A DNA stretch of 64,000 bases, from positions 28,671,501 to 28,735,500 of the forward strand of contig NC_079878.1 in the NCBI RefSeq assembly GCF_029227915.1. The letters run 5' to 3'. Below the pieces are notes generated by a model. It was not told where the DNA came from, did not search any database, and saw nothing but the letters and a program-made list of their open reading frames with translations. A program made the translations under genes and the position numbers. Origin of the DNA: Hydractinia symbiolongicarpus. Taxonomy: Eukaryota; Cnidaria; Hydrozoa; Anthoathecata; Hydractiniidae. This document shows positions 50,246 through 63,612 of the stretch, in pieces (within the stretch, counting starts at the first letter, position 1; each line of letters begins with the position of its first letter).

Positions 50246-53200
50246 CGCTATTACTAGGTTGCATCGCTTTTAGTTAAACGATTGACTGTGGAACTTAATT
50301 GAACTGATTTTGGACTGTGACCTTATAAGTGTGATAAGTTAGACAATTGGACTCCAAGAAATAACATTCTTCTTAATTTGACATCATTGCCGAAACTCAG
50401 CAATTACACTGGGCGCTTTGGTAGCGCTTCATTTAAAAATTTAAATAAATAAGTCATTTTTTACTGTGGAACCAATCCTAGGCGTTAGCATGCGCTGAAT
50501 AAATAGGAACAGTTTCAAAAACTACATTTGATTGACTTTCCAGCGGTATAAATCCGTTTACGTTACAACGGTTGCATCACATATTCGTACCAACATGTAT
50601 TTAGCGATATTATTGGGATATTACTAGGTTGCATCGCTTTTAACAGTGAAACGTTTGACTGTTGGACTTAATTTAGCTGACTCTGGACTTTGACCTTATA
50701 AATGTGATAAATGAGCCAGTTGGACAACAAGAAATAACATTCTTCTTAATTTGACATGATTGCTGGAAATCAGCGATTGAACTGGGCGCTGTGGTAGCAC
50801 TTTTTTATCAATTAAGATAAATAAGTCATTTATTACTGTGGGACCAATCCTAGCCGTTACCTCGCGCTGAAGAAATAGAGACAGTTTAAAAAACTACATT
50901 TCATTGACTTTCTAACGGTGTCAATCCGTTTGAGTTACAACGGTTATTTCACACATTCGCACGAAAATTTATTTAGTGATTTTTTCCGATATTACTAAGT
51001 TGTATCGCTGTTAACAGTGAAACGATTGACTGTGGGACTTAATTAAACTGACTCTGGACTGTGACCTTTTAAATGTGATGAGTGAGCCATCTGGACTCCA
51101 AGAAATAACATTCTTCTTAGTTTGGCTTGATTCCCAGAACTCAGCGATTACACTGGGCTCTGTGGTAGCGCTTTATTTAAAAATTTAGATAAATAAGTCA
51201 TTTTTTACTGTGTGACCAATCCTAGTCGTTTCGCGCGCTGAAGAAATAGAGAAAGTTTCAAAAACTACATTTCAGTGACTTTCTAACGGTATCAGTCCGT
51301 TTGAGTTACAACGGTTGCGTCACATATTCGTACTAACATATATTTAGGGACATTTTTCTTATATTACTAGGTTGTATCGCTTTTAACAGTGAAACAATTG
51401 ACTGTGGCACTAAATTGAACTGATTTTGGACTGTGACCTTATAAATGTCACAAATGAGACAATTGGACTCCCAGAAATAACATTCCTTCTTGCTGGAACT
51501 CAGCGATTACACGGGGAGCTGTGGTAGCGTTTTATTTAAAAATTTAGATAAATAAGTCACTTTTTACTGTGTGACCAATCCTAGTCGTTATCGCGCGCTG
51601 AAGAAATAGAGACAGTTTCAAAAACTACATTTCAGTGACTTTCTAACGTTATCAGTCCGTTTGAGTTACAACGGTTGCGTCACATATTCGTACTAACATG
51701 TATTTAGGGACATTTTTATGATATTACTAGGTTGCATCGCGTATAACAGTAAAACGATTGACTGTGGGACTTAATTGAACTAACTTTGGAATGTGACCTG
51801 ATAATTGTGATAAATGCGACAATTGGACTACAAGAAATAACATTCTTCTTAATTTGACATGATTGCCGAAACTCAGCAATTACACTGGGCGCTTTGGTAG
51901 CGCTTCATTTAAAAATTTAAATAAATAAGTCATTTTTTACTGTGGAACCAATCCTAGGCGTTAGCATGCGCTGAATAAATAGGAACAGTTTCAAAAACTA
52001 CATTTGATTGACTTTCCAGCGGTATAAATCCGTTTACGTTACAACGGTTGCATCACATATTCGTACCAACATGTATTTAGCGATATTATTGGGATATTAC
52101 TAGGTTGCATCGCTTTTAACAGTGAAACGTTTGACTGTTGGACTTAATTTAGCTGACTCTGGACTTTGACCTTATAAATGTGATAAATGAGCCAGTTGGA
52201 CAACAAGAAATAACATTCTTCTTAATTTGACATGATTGCTGGAAATCAGCGATTGAACTGGGCGCTGTGGTAGCACTTTTTTATCAATTAAGATAAATAA
52301 GTCATTTATTACTGTGGGACCAATCCTAGCCGTTACCTCGCGCTGAAGAAATAGAGACAGTTTAAAAAACTACATTTCATTGACTTTCTAACGGTGTCAA
52401 TCCGTTTGAGTTACAACGGTTATTTCACACATTCGCACGAAAATTTATTTAGTGATTTTTTCCGATATTACTAAGTTGTATCGCTGTTAACAGTGAAACG
52501 ATTGACTGTGGGACTTAATTAAACTGACTCTGGACTGTGACCTTTTAAATGTGATGAGTGAGCCATCTGGACTCCAAGAAATAACATTCTTCTTAGTTTG
52601 GCTTGATTCCCAGAACTCAGCGACTACACTGGGCTCTGTGGTAGCGCTTTATTTAAAAATTTAGATAAATAAGTCATTTTTTACTGTGTGACCAATCCTA
52701 GTCGTTTCGCGCGCTGAAGAAATAGAGACAGTTTCAAAAACTACATTTCAGTGACTTTCTAACGGTATCAGTCCGTTTGAGTTACAACGGTTGCGTCACA
52801 TATTCGTACTAACATATATTTAGGGACATTTTTCTTATATTACTAGGTTGTATCGCTTTTAACAGTGAAACAATTGACTGTGGCACTAAATTGAACTGAT
52901 TTTGGACTGTGACCTTATAAATGTCACAAATGAGACAATTGGACTCCCAGAAATAACATTCCTTCTTGCTGGAACTCAGCGATTACACGGGGAGCTGTGG
53001 TAGCGTTTTATTTAAAAATTTAGATAAATAAGTCATTTTTTACTGTGTGACCAATCCTAGTCGTTATCGCGCGCTGAAGAAATAGAGACAGTTTCAAAAA
53101 CTACATTTCAGTGACTTTCTAACGTTATCAGTCCGTTTGAGTTACAACGGTTGCGTCACATATTCGTACTAACATGTATTTAGGGACATTTTTATGATAT

Positions 53201-56200
53201 TACTAGGTTGCATCGCGTATAACAGTGAAACGATTGACTGTGGGACTTAATTGAACTAACTTTGGAATGTGACCTGATAATTGTGATAAATGCGACAATT
53301 GGACTACAAGAAATAACATTCTTCTTAATTTGACATGATTGCCGAAACTCAGCAATTACACTGGGCGCTTTGGTAGCGCTTCATTTAAAAATTTAAATAA
53401 ATAAGTCATTTTTTACTGTGGAACCAATCCTAGGAGATAGCATGCGCTGAATAAATAAGAACAGTTTCAAAAACTACATTTGATTGACTTTCCGGCGGTA
53501 TAAATCCGTTTACGTTACAACGGTTGCATCACATATTTGTACCAACATGTATTTAGCGATATTATTGGGATATTACTAGGTTGCATCGCTTTTAACAGTG
53601 AAACGTTTGACTGTTGGACTTAATTTAGCTGACTCTGGACTTTGACCTTATAAATGTGATAAATGAGCCAGTTGGACAACAAGAAATAACATTCTTCTTA
53701 ATTTGACATGATTGCTGGAAATCAGCGATTGCACTGGACGCTGTGGTAGCACTTTTTTATCAATTAAGATAAATAAGTCATTTATTACTGTGGGACCAAT
53801 CCTAGCCGTTACCTCGCGCTGAAGAAATAGAGACAGTTTAAAAAACTACATTTCATTGACTTTCTAACGGTGTCAATCCGTTTGAGTTACAACGGTTATT
53901 TCACACATTCGCACGAAAATTTATTTAGTGATTTTTTTCCGATATTACTAAGTTGTATCGCTGTTAACAGTGAAACGATTGACTGTGGGACTTAATTAAA
54001 GTGACTCTGGACTGTGACCTTTTAAATGTGATGAGTGAGCCATCTGGACTCCAAGAAATAACATTCTTCTTAGTTTGGCTTGATTCCCAGAACTCAGCGA
54101 TTACACTGGGCTCTGTGGTAGCGCTTTATTTAAAAATTTAGATAAATAAGTCATTTTTTACTGTGTGACCAATCCTAGTCGTTATCGCGCGCTGAAGAAA
54201 TAGAGACAGTTTCAAAAACTACATTTCAGTGACTTTCTAACGGTATCAGTCCGTTTGAGTTACAACGATTGCGTCACATATTCGTACTAACATATATTTA
54301 GGGACATTTTTCTTGTATTACTAGGTTGTATCGCTTTTAACAGTGAAATAATTGACTGTGGCACTTAATTGAACTGATTTTGGACTGTGACCTTATAAAT
54401 GTCACAAATGAGACAATTGGACTCCCAGAAATAACATTCCTTCTAATTTGACATGATTGCTGGAGTTCAACGATTACAATGGGCGTTGTGGTAGCGCTTC
54501 ATTTAAAAATTTATATAAATAAGTCGTATTTACTGTGGCACCTATCCTGGCCGTTAGCACGCGCTGAAGAAATAGGAAAAGTTTTAAAAGCTACATTTCA
54601 TTGACTTTCTAGCGGTGTCAATCCGTTTTAGTTGCAACGGTTCCGTCACATATTCGTACCAACATGTATTTAGGGACATTTTTCTGATATTAATAGGTTG
54701 TATCGCTTTTAACAGTGAAACAATTGACTGTGGCACTAAATTGAACTGATTTTGGACTGTGACCTTATAAATGTCACAAATGAGACAATTGGACTCCCAG
54801 AAATGACATTCCTTCTAATTTGACATGATTGCTGGAATTCAACGATTACAATGCACGCTGTGGTAGCGCTTCATTTAAAAATTTATATAAATAAGTCGTA
54901 TTTACTGTGGAACCAATCCTAGGCGATAGCATGCGCTGAATAAATAAGAACAGTTTCAAAAACTACATTTGATTGACTTTCCGGCGGTATAAATCCGTTT
55001 ACGTTACAACGGTTGCATCACATATTCGTACCAACATGTATTTAGCGATATTATTGGGATATTACTAGGTTGCATCGCTTTTAACAGTGAAACGTTTGAC
55101 TGTTGGACTTAATTTAGCTGACTCTGGACTTTGACCTTATAAATGTGATAAATGAGCCAGTTGGACAACAAGAAATAACATTCTTCTTAATTTGACATGA
55201 TTGCTGGAAATCAGCGATTGCACTGGACGCTGTGGTAGCACTTTTTTATCAATTAAGATAAATAAGTCATTTATTACTGTGGGACCAATCCTAGCCGTTA
55301 CCTCGCGCTGAAGAAATAGAGACAGTTTAAAAAACTACATTTCATTGACTTTCTAACGGTGTCAATCCGCTTGAGTTACAACGGTTATTTCACAAATTCG
55401 CACGAAAATTTATTTAGTGATTTTTTTCCGATATTACTAAGTTGTATCGCTGTTAACAGTGAAACGATTGACTGTGGGACTTAATTAAACTGACTCTGGA
55501 CTGTGACCTTTTAAATGTGATGAGTGAGCCATCTGGACTCCAAGAAATAACATTCTTCTTAGTTTGGCTTGATTCCCAGAACTCAGCGATTACACTGGGC
55601 TCTGTGGTAGCGCTTTATTTAAAAATTTAGATAAATAAGTCATTTTTTACTGTGTGACCAATCCTAGTCGTTATCGCGCGCTGAAGAAATAGAGACAGTT
55701 TCAAAAACTACATTTCAGTGACTTTCTAACGGTATCAGTCCGTTTGAGTTACAACGGTTGCGTCACATATTCGTACTAACATATATTTAGGGACATTTTT
55801 CTTGTATTACTAGGTTGTATCGCTTTTAACAGTGAAATAATTGACTGTGGCACTTAATTGAACTGATTTTGGACTGTGACCTTATAAATGTCACAAATGA
55901 GACAATTGGACTCCCAGAAATAACATTCCTTCTTGCTGGAACTCAGCGATTACACTGGGCTCTGTGGTAGCGCTTCATTTAAAAATTTAGATAAACTAGT
56001 CATTTTTTACTGTGTGACCAATCCTAGTCGTTATCGCGCGCTGAAGAAATAGAGACAGTTTCAAAAACTAAATTTCAGTGACTTTCTAACGGTATCAGTC
56101 CGTTTGAGTTACAACGGTTGCGTAACATATTCGTACTAACATGTATTTAGGGACATTTTTCTTATATTACTAGGTTGTATCGCTTTTAACAGTGAAACAA

Positions 56201-59200
56201 TTGACTGTGGCACTTAATTGAACTGATTTTGGACTGTGACCTTATAAATGTCACAAATGAGACAATTGGACTCCCGGAAATAACATTCCTTCTAATTTGA
56301 CATGATTGCTGGAGTTCAACGATTACAATGGGCACTGTGGTAGCGCTTCATTTAAAAATTTATATAAATAAGTCGTATTTACTGTGGCACCTATCCTGGC
56401 CGTTAGCACGCGCTGAAGAAATAGGAAAAGTTTTAAAAGCTACATTTCATTGACTTTCTAGCGGTGTCAATCCGTTTGAGTTGCAACGGTTCCGTCACAT
56501 ATTCGTACCAACATGTGTTTAGGGACATTTTTCTGATATTAATAGGTTGCATCGCTTATAACAGTGAAACGATTGATTGTGGGACTTAATTGAACTAACT
56601 TTGGAATGTGACCTGATAATTGTGATAAATGCGACAATTGGACTCCAAGAAATAACATTCTTCTCAATTTGACATGATTGCCGGAACTCAGCGATTACAC
56701 TGGGTGCTGTGGTAGCGCTTTATTTAAAAATTTAGATAAATAAGTCATTTTTTACTGTGTGACCAATCCTAGTCGTTATCGCGCGCTGAAGAAATAGAGA
56801 CAGTTTCAAAAACTACATTTCAGTGACTTTCTAACGGTATCAGTCCGTTTGAGTTAAAACGGTTGCGTCACATATTCGTACTAACATGTATTTAGGGACA
56901 TTTTTCTTATATCACTAGGTTGTATTGCTTTTAACAGTGACACAATTGACTGTGGCACTTAATTGAACTGATTTTGGACTGTGACCTTATAAATGTCACA
57001 AATGAGACAATTGGACTCCCCGAAATAACATTCCTTCTAATTTGACATGATTGCTGGAATTCAACGATTACAATGGGCGCTGTGGTAGCGCTTCATTTAA
57101 AAATTTATATAAATAAGTCGTATTTACTGTGGCACCTATCCTGGCCGTTAGCACGCGCTGAAGAAATAGGAACAGTTTCAAAAGCTACATTTCATTGACT
57201 TTCTAGCGGTGTCAATCCGTTTGAGTTACAACGGTTCCGTCACATATTCGTACCAACATGTAGTTAGCGATATTTTTCCGCTATTACTAGGTTGCATCGC
57301 TTTTAACAGTTAAACGATTGACTGTGGGACTTAATTGAACTGATTTTGGACTGTGAACTTATAAATGTCACAAATGAGACAATTGGACTCCCCGAAATAA
57401 CATTCTTCTTAATTTGACATGATTGCTAGAAATCAGCGATTGCACTGGGCGCAGTGGTAGCGCTTTTTTATCAATTAAGATGAATAAGTCATTTATTACT
57501 GTGGGACCAACCCTAGCCGTTACCTCGCGCTGAAGAAATAGAGACAGTTTCAAAAACTACATTTCATTGACTTTCTAACGGTGTCATTCCGTTTGAGTTA
57601 CAACGGTTGTGTCACACATTCGCACGAAAATTTGTTTAGTGATTTTTTTCCGATATTACTAAGTTGTATCGCTGTTAACAGTGAAACGATTGACTGTCGG
57701 ACTTAATTAAACTGACTCTGGACTGTGACCTTTTAAATGTGATGAGTGATCCATCTGGACTCCAAGAAAAAACATTCTTCTTAGTTGGGCTTGATTCCCG
57801 GAACTCAGCGATTACACTGGGGTCTGTGGTAACGCTTCATTTAAAAATTTAAATAAATAAGTCATTTTTTACTGTGGAACCAATCCTAGCCGTTATCGCG
57901 CGCTGAAAAAATAGAGACAGTTTCGAAAACTACACTTCAATGAATTTCTAACGGTATCAGTCCGTTTGAGTTACAACGCTTGCATCACATATTCGTTCCC
58001 ACATGTATGCTGGGATATTTTTCTGATATTACTAGGTTTTATCGCTTTTAACAGTGAGACGATTGACTGTGGCACTTAAACGAACTGATTTTGGACTGTG
58101 ACCTTATAAATGTGATAAACGAGCCAATTGGACTCCCAGAAATAACATTCCTCTTAATTTGACATGTTTGCTGGAATTCAACGATTACAATGGCGCTGTG
58201 GTAGCGCTTCATAAAAAAAATTAGATAAATAAGTCATATTTACTGTGGGACCAATGCTGGCCGTTAGAACGCGCTGAGTAAGTAGGAACAGTTTCAAAAA
58301 CTACATTTCAATGACTTTCTAACGGTATCAGTCCGTTTGAGTTACAACGGTTGCGTCACATATTCGTACTAACATGTATTTAGGGACATTTTTCTGATAT
58401 TACTAGGTTGCATCGCTTATAACAGTGAAACGATTGACTGTGGGACTTAATTGAACTAACTTTGGAATGTGACCTGATAATTGTTATAAATGCGACAATT
58501 GGACTCCAAAAAATAACATTCTTCTCAATTTTACATGATTGCCGGAACTTAGCGATTACACTGGGCGGTGTGGTAGCGCTTTACTTAAAAATTTAGATAA
58601 ATAAGTCATTTTTTACTGTGTGACCATCCTAGTCGTTATCGCGCGCTGAAGAAATAGAGACAGTTTCAAAAACTACATTTCAGTGACTTTCTAACGGTAT
58701 CAGTCCGTTTGAGTTACAACGGTTGCGTCACATATTCGTACTAACATGTATTTAGGGACATTTTTCTTATATTACTAGGTTGTATCGCTTTTAACAGTGA
58801 AACAATTGACTGTGGCACTTAATTGAACTGATTTTGGACTGTGACCTTATAAATGTCACAAATGAGACAATTGGACTCCCCGAAATAACATTCCTTCTAA
58901 TTTGACATGATTGCTGGAATTCAACGATTACAATGGGCGCTGTGGTAGCGCTTCATTTAAAAAGTTATATAAATAAGTCGTATTTACTGTGGCACCTATC
59001 CTGGCCGTTAGCACGCGCTAAAGAAATAGGAACAGTTTCAAAAGCTACATTTCATTGACTTTCTAGCGGTGTCAATCCGTTTGAGTTACAACGGTTGCGT
59101 CACATATTCGTACTAACATGTATTTAGGGACATTTTTCCGCTATTACTAGGTTGCATCGCTTTTAACAGTTAAACGATTCACTGTGGAACTTAAACGAAC

Positions 59201-60470
59201 TGATTTTGGACTGTGACCTTATAATTGTGATAAATGCGACAATTGGACTCCAAAAAATAACATTCTTCTCAATTTTACATGATTGCCGGAACTTAGCGAT
59301 TACACTGGGCGGTGTGGTAGCGCTTTACTTAAAAATTTAGATAAATAAGTCATTTTTTACTGTGTGACCAATCCTAGTCGTTATCGCGCGCTGAAGAAAT
59401 AGAGACAGTTTCAAAAACTACATTTCAGTGACTTTCTAACGGTATCAGTCCGTTTGAGTTACAACGGTTGCGTCACATATTCGTACTAACATGTATTTAG
59501 GGACATTTTTCTTATATTACTAGGTTGTATCGCTTTTAACAGTGAAACAATTGACTGTGGCACTTAATTGAACTGATTTTGGACTGTGACCTTATAAATG
59601 TCACAAATGAGACAATTGGACTCCCCGAAATAACATTCCTTCTAATTTGACATGATTGCTGGAATTCAACGATTACAATGGGCGCTGTGGTAGCGCTTCA
59701 TTTAAAAAGTTATATAAATAAGTCGTATTTACTGTGGCACCTATCCTGGCCGTTAGCACGCGCTAAAGAAATAGGAACAGTTTCAAAAGCTACATTTCAT
59801 TGACTTTCTAGCGGTGTCAATCCGTTTGAGTTACAACGGTTCCGTCACATATTCGTACCAACATGTATTTAGCGATATTTTTCCGCTATTACTAGGTTGC
59901 ATCGCTTTTAACAGTTAAACGATTCACTGTGGAACTTAAACGAACTGATTTTGGACTGTGACCTTATAAATGTGATAAATGAGCCAATTGAATTTCCAGA
60001 AATAACATTCCTCTTAATTTGACATGATTACCGGAATTCAACGTTTACAATGGCGCTGTGGTAGCGCTTCATAAAAAAATTTAGATAAGTAAGTCATATT
60101 TACTGTGGGACCAATGCTGGCCGTTACAACGCGCTGAGTAAGTAGGAACAGTTTCAAAAACTACATTTCAGTGACTTTCTAACGGTATCAGTCCGTTTGA
60201 GTTAAAACTGTTGCGTCACATATTCGTACTAACATGTATTTAGGGACATTTTTCTTATATTACTAGGTTGTATTGCTTTTAACAGTGAAACAATTGACTG
60301 TGGCACTTAATTGAACTGATTTTGGACTGTGACCATATAAATGTCACAAATGAGACAATTGGACTCCCCGAAATAACATTCCTTCTAATTTGACATGATT
60401 GCTGGAATTCAACGATTACAATGGGCGCTGTGGTAGCGCTTCATTCAAAAATTTATATAAATAAGTCGTA
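50246..60470 (+). repeat. Satellite array continued, including a 1476-bp four-monomer repeat
   Basis: Same monomer family and orientation as the array to the left of the retrotransposon. The word TATAAATGTGATAAATGAGC recurs at 50,697, 52,173 and 53,649 (1476 bp apart each time) and again near 55,138. From ~56 to 60.4 kb the order becomes more mixed; a block near 58.5 kb recurs at about 59.2 kb. About 28 monomers are present. No gene is seen. Confidence 0.96.
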
Positions 60471-61682
60471 CTAGCTGAATACCCGTGGGGGAATCCACTG
60501 AATCTCTCATTAAACCGATGTAAGGGATACCAAACAAAAACATACAACACAGTAATATGAATTTTTAAAAGTCACAATTTGTATTATTCTAGTTTATAAC
60601 CACTAGAACAAAACGTCCAAAAAAATAAATATGTGCAGCAATAAAAAAATAACAATAAAAGAGAAAAAAACCCTGGGATTGAAGTTGCTCACAATCTGCG
60701 TTATATTTGTACCCGCTGAAACAGAACGCTTAAAAATATAAGCATGTCCAGCAACAAATAAAAATGCAAAAAGTTTAACAAAATCGAAGGTGGCTAACAA
60801 ATCTGTTAAAACTATATACTTGCTTTGCCATACCAGAAATATAAAAGGGAAAATGGTATACCAGACATTAGAAAAAATTGATAAGTCACACAAATAAGGT
60901 TATTGCAAAGTTTCCACAACGTACAGATTCTAATGCATCATACCAAATTAGCTATTTAGTCTATTGCATATAGCAACCTTCCCAATGCGTAAACGTGCAG
61001 TGCATGATAACAATGCAGTGTTTTCGAATTGAAGAATCGAATATTATTTTAAACGGTAACGTAACAGATGTAAACATTGATTTAACTTTGTTTACATTAA
61101 GGTTTATTATAACGACATCAACCACTTCGTAGCTTTAAAAACAGTAACAACGAAAAAATACTTTCTACATTTTATATAAACTCTTCTCTATTATATACAC
61201 GCTGTATTTTATAAGAATAGTGTTTTTTTTTTCGTTTCGGCCTTCATGTTCTTAGCTTTCCCTGGTGTACTTGCCCGTTGTTTTGGAGAGAAAAAGGTTC
61301 AGTCATACAAATTTTTATATTAAAAGAAACAACCAAGCTTAGACACATTCTTAGGATATTCTGACCCATTGTTTAGAGTATATTCTTACAAAAAATGTTA
61401 AATTAATTATTCTATCTTAAACGACCAGCTTTTACAACAAAAAAACAAATAAAACCATTTGAAATTAAAATAAAAATTAGTTTTAATGAGTAAGGAAAAA
61501 GAGTTTTATTAAAAAAAAGAAAAAGAAAAGAGAATTAAATATTTATATAGTAACCCCCTGATTTGTGTTTTCTTTAACTTGGTAAATTTTAGCGTAACGC
61601 CACGTCGTAAAAAAGTGACCTGTGATTTGTGTGACATGGCCTCACCGTGCGCACACACACACAAGGCGTATTAATATATAGA
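60471..61682 (-). mobile_element. Helitron copy A (1212 bp)
   Basis: Downstream member of the tandem pair on the element's strand. Bounded by TC (61,682-61,681) and CTAG (60,474-60,471). It lacks the ~780-bp interior block present in copy B but has about 65 bp near 60,525-60,595 that B lacks. Shared parts are nearly identical between copies. A 96-residue open stretch at 60,603-60,893 is conserved only because the DNA is. Confidence 0.85.
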
Positions 61683-63612
61683 CTAGCTGAATACCCGTGG
61701 GGGAATCCACTGAATCTCTCATTAAACCGATGTAAGAGATACCAATAACCACTAGAACAAAACGTCCAAAAAAATAAATATGTGCAGCAATAAAAAAATA
61801 ACAATAAAAGAGAAAAAAACCCTGGGATTGAAGTTGCTCACAATCTGCGTTATATTTGTACCCGCTGAAACAGAACGCTTAAAAATATAAGCATGTCCAG
61901 CAACAAATAAAAATGCAAAAAGTTTAACAAAATCGAAGGTGGCTATCAAATCTGTTAAAACTATATACTTGCTTTGCCATACCCGAAATATAAAAGGGAA
62001 AATGGTATACCAGACATTAGAAAAAATCGATAAGTCACACAAATAAGGTTATTGCAAAGTTTCCACAACGTACAGATTCTAATGCATCATACCAAATTAG
62101 CTATTTAGTCTATTGCATATAGCAACCTTCCCAATGCGCAAACGTGCAGTGCATGATAACAATGCAGTGTTTTCGAATTGAAGAATCGAATATTATTTTA
62201 AACGGTAACGTAACAGATGTAAACATTGATTTAACTTTGTTTACATTAAGGTTTATTATAACCACATCAACCACTTCGTAGCGTTAAAAACAGTAACAAC
62301 GAAAAAATACTTTCTACATTTTATATAAACTCTTCTCTATTATATACGCGCTGTATTTTATAAGAATAGTGTTTTTTTTTTCGTTTCGGCCTTCATGTTC
62401 TTAGCTTTCCCTGGTGTACTTGCCCATTGTTTTGGAGATAAAAAGGTTCAGTCATACAAATTTTTATATTAAAAGAAACAACCAAGCTTAGACATATTCT
62501 TAGGATATTCTGACCCATTGTTTAGAGTATATTCTTACAAAAAACGTTAAATATGTTCAGGCAAAGACAAAACAAATTTAACTTCATATTAAAGGGAAAG
62601 TTTAGCTGCAAGCGTGTAAACGGCTTAAAAACGTCGCTTTACATTTTAGATTCTTATAAAAATTGTGTCAAAAGAAAACGCATTTAAGCTCAGACGCAAC
62701 AAGGAACTAAAAATTTAAAGGAAAAGCTGAGCTCTGAAAGTTAAAACGGTTAAAAAAAAACCTACACACCTAAACTTATCTCTTTACCAGATAAACTAAA
62801 CAACACACCTGCCTTTCTTTGGCTTTCTCAGTTAGATAGCGTCTCTGGATAAAAGACCAATCAGTTTTTTACTTCGATTATTAAACTTCGCTTCATCCCA
62901 AAGAAAACAAATTGAAAATGTATAGCTAGCTACAATCAGTTCTCTTTTTGACGTTATATTATCGTACGTTTTTCTTCTTTATAACAAATATTTCTGGCAA
63001 CAACATAAACTTTTTTTATTCTCGCTCGACATCAACAGTCGCTCTACAATGACAACAGTTTTGTTCTTTACTTCTTAGGTTCGAATTATCATTCGAATTC
63101 GATAGTTTTTTTAAAAGAAAGCAACTTCGGTCCCAGAACACAAAAAAGATAGAAGAAACAAATAAGCTTTAATCTAACCTCGTGATGAGTAAACCTTGTT
63201 TGAAATAACTTTTTTCAGGATTGCTTTAAAAAAGAGACAACTTTCTTCGCTTCGGTTTTCATTTTTCAGTTAATAAACTTTTTTTACGTGAGAAACGGCG
63301 CGCATATGGTAAACCGGGGGTAAAATTTAATTATTCTATCTTAAACGACCAGCGGGGCTTTTACAACAAAAAAACAAATAAAACCATTTGAAATTAAAAT
63401 TAAAATTAGTTTTAATGAGTAAGGAAAAAGAGTTTTATTTTTAAAAAAAAATAAGAAAAGAGAATTAAATATTTATATAGTAACCCCCTGATTTGCGTTT
63501 TCTTTAACTTGGTAAATTTTAGCGTAACGCCACGTCGTAAGAAAGTGACCTGTGATTTGTGTGACGTGGCCTCACCGTGCGCACACACACACAAGGCGTA
63601 TTAATATATAGA
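61683..63612 (-). mobile_element. Helitron copy B (1930 bp)
   Basis: Upstream member of the pair on the element's strand, bounded by TC (63,612-63,611) and CTAG (61,686-61,683). It carries an additional AT-rich block, ~62,550-63,326, with no recognisable coding motif. A (CA)n run lies near the 5' end in both copies (near 61,651 and 63,583). Differences from copy A in shared regions are scattered single substitutions. Confidence 0.85.

Larger units (their letters stand above)
60471..63612 (-). mobile_element. Head-to-tail pair of non-autonomous Helitrons
   Basis: A 3142-bp insertion splits the satellite word AAGTCGTATTTACTGTGG exactly between A and T (on the element's strand AGTAAA^TACGAC), with no target duplication. 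On the minus strand it starts TCTATATATTAATACGCC and ends ATTCAGCTAG. The 5'-TC, CTAG-3', A^T insertion site and a short GTGG..CCAC hairpin before the end are Helitron features. The same two termini also meet internally (CTAG at 61,683 followed by TC at 61,682), so two copies lie in tandem. Neither copy encodes Rep/helicase; they depend on a partner element. Confidence 0.85.

Noticed and set aside
28917-57553. Recurring 61-64-residue minus-strand open stretches in satellite monomers (28,917; 38,146; 39,996; 41,483; 57,368)
   Set aside because: Satellite monomers of one subtype happen to be open in one frame; sister monomers carry stops at the same place.
60603-60893. 96-residue hydrophobic open stretch repeated at 61,752-62,042
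   Set aside because: It lies inside both Helitron copies, so its conservation only reflects the DNA duplication; no known domain and no Rep/helicase similarity.
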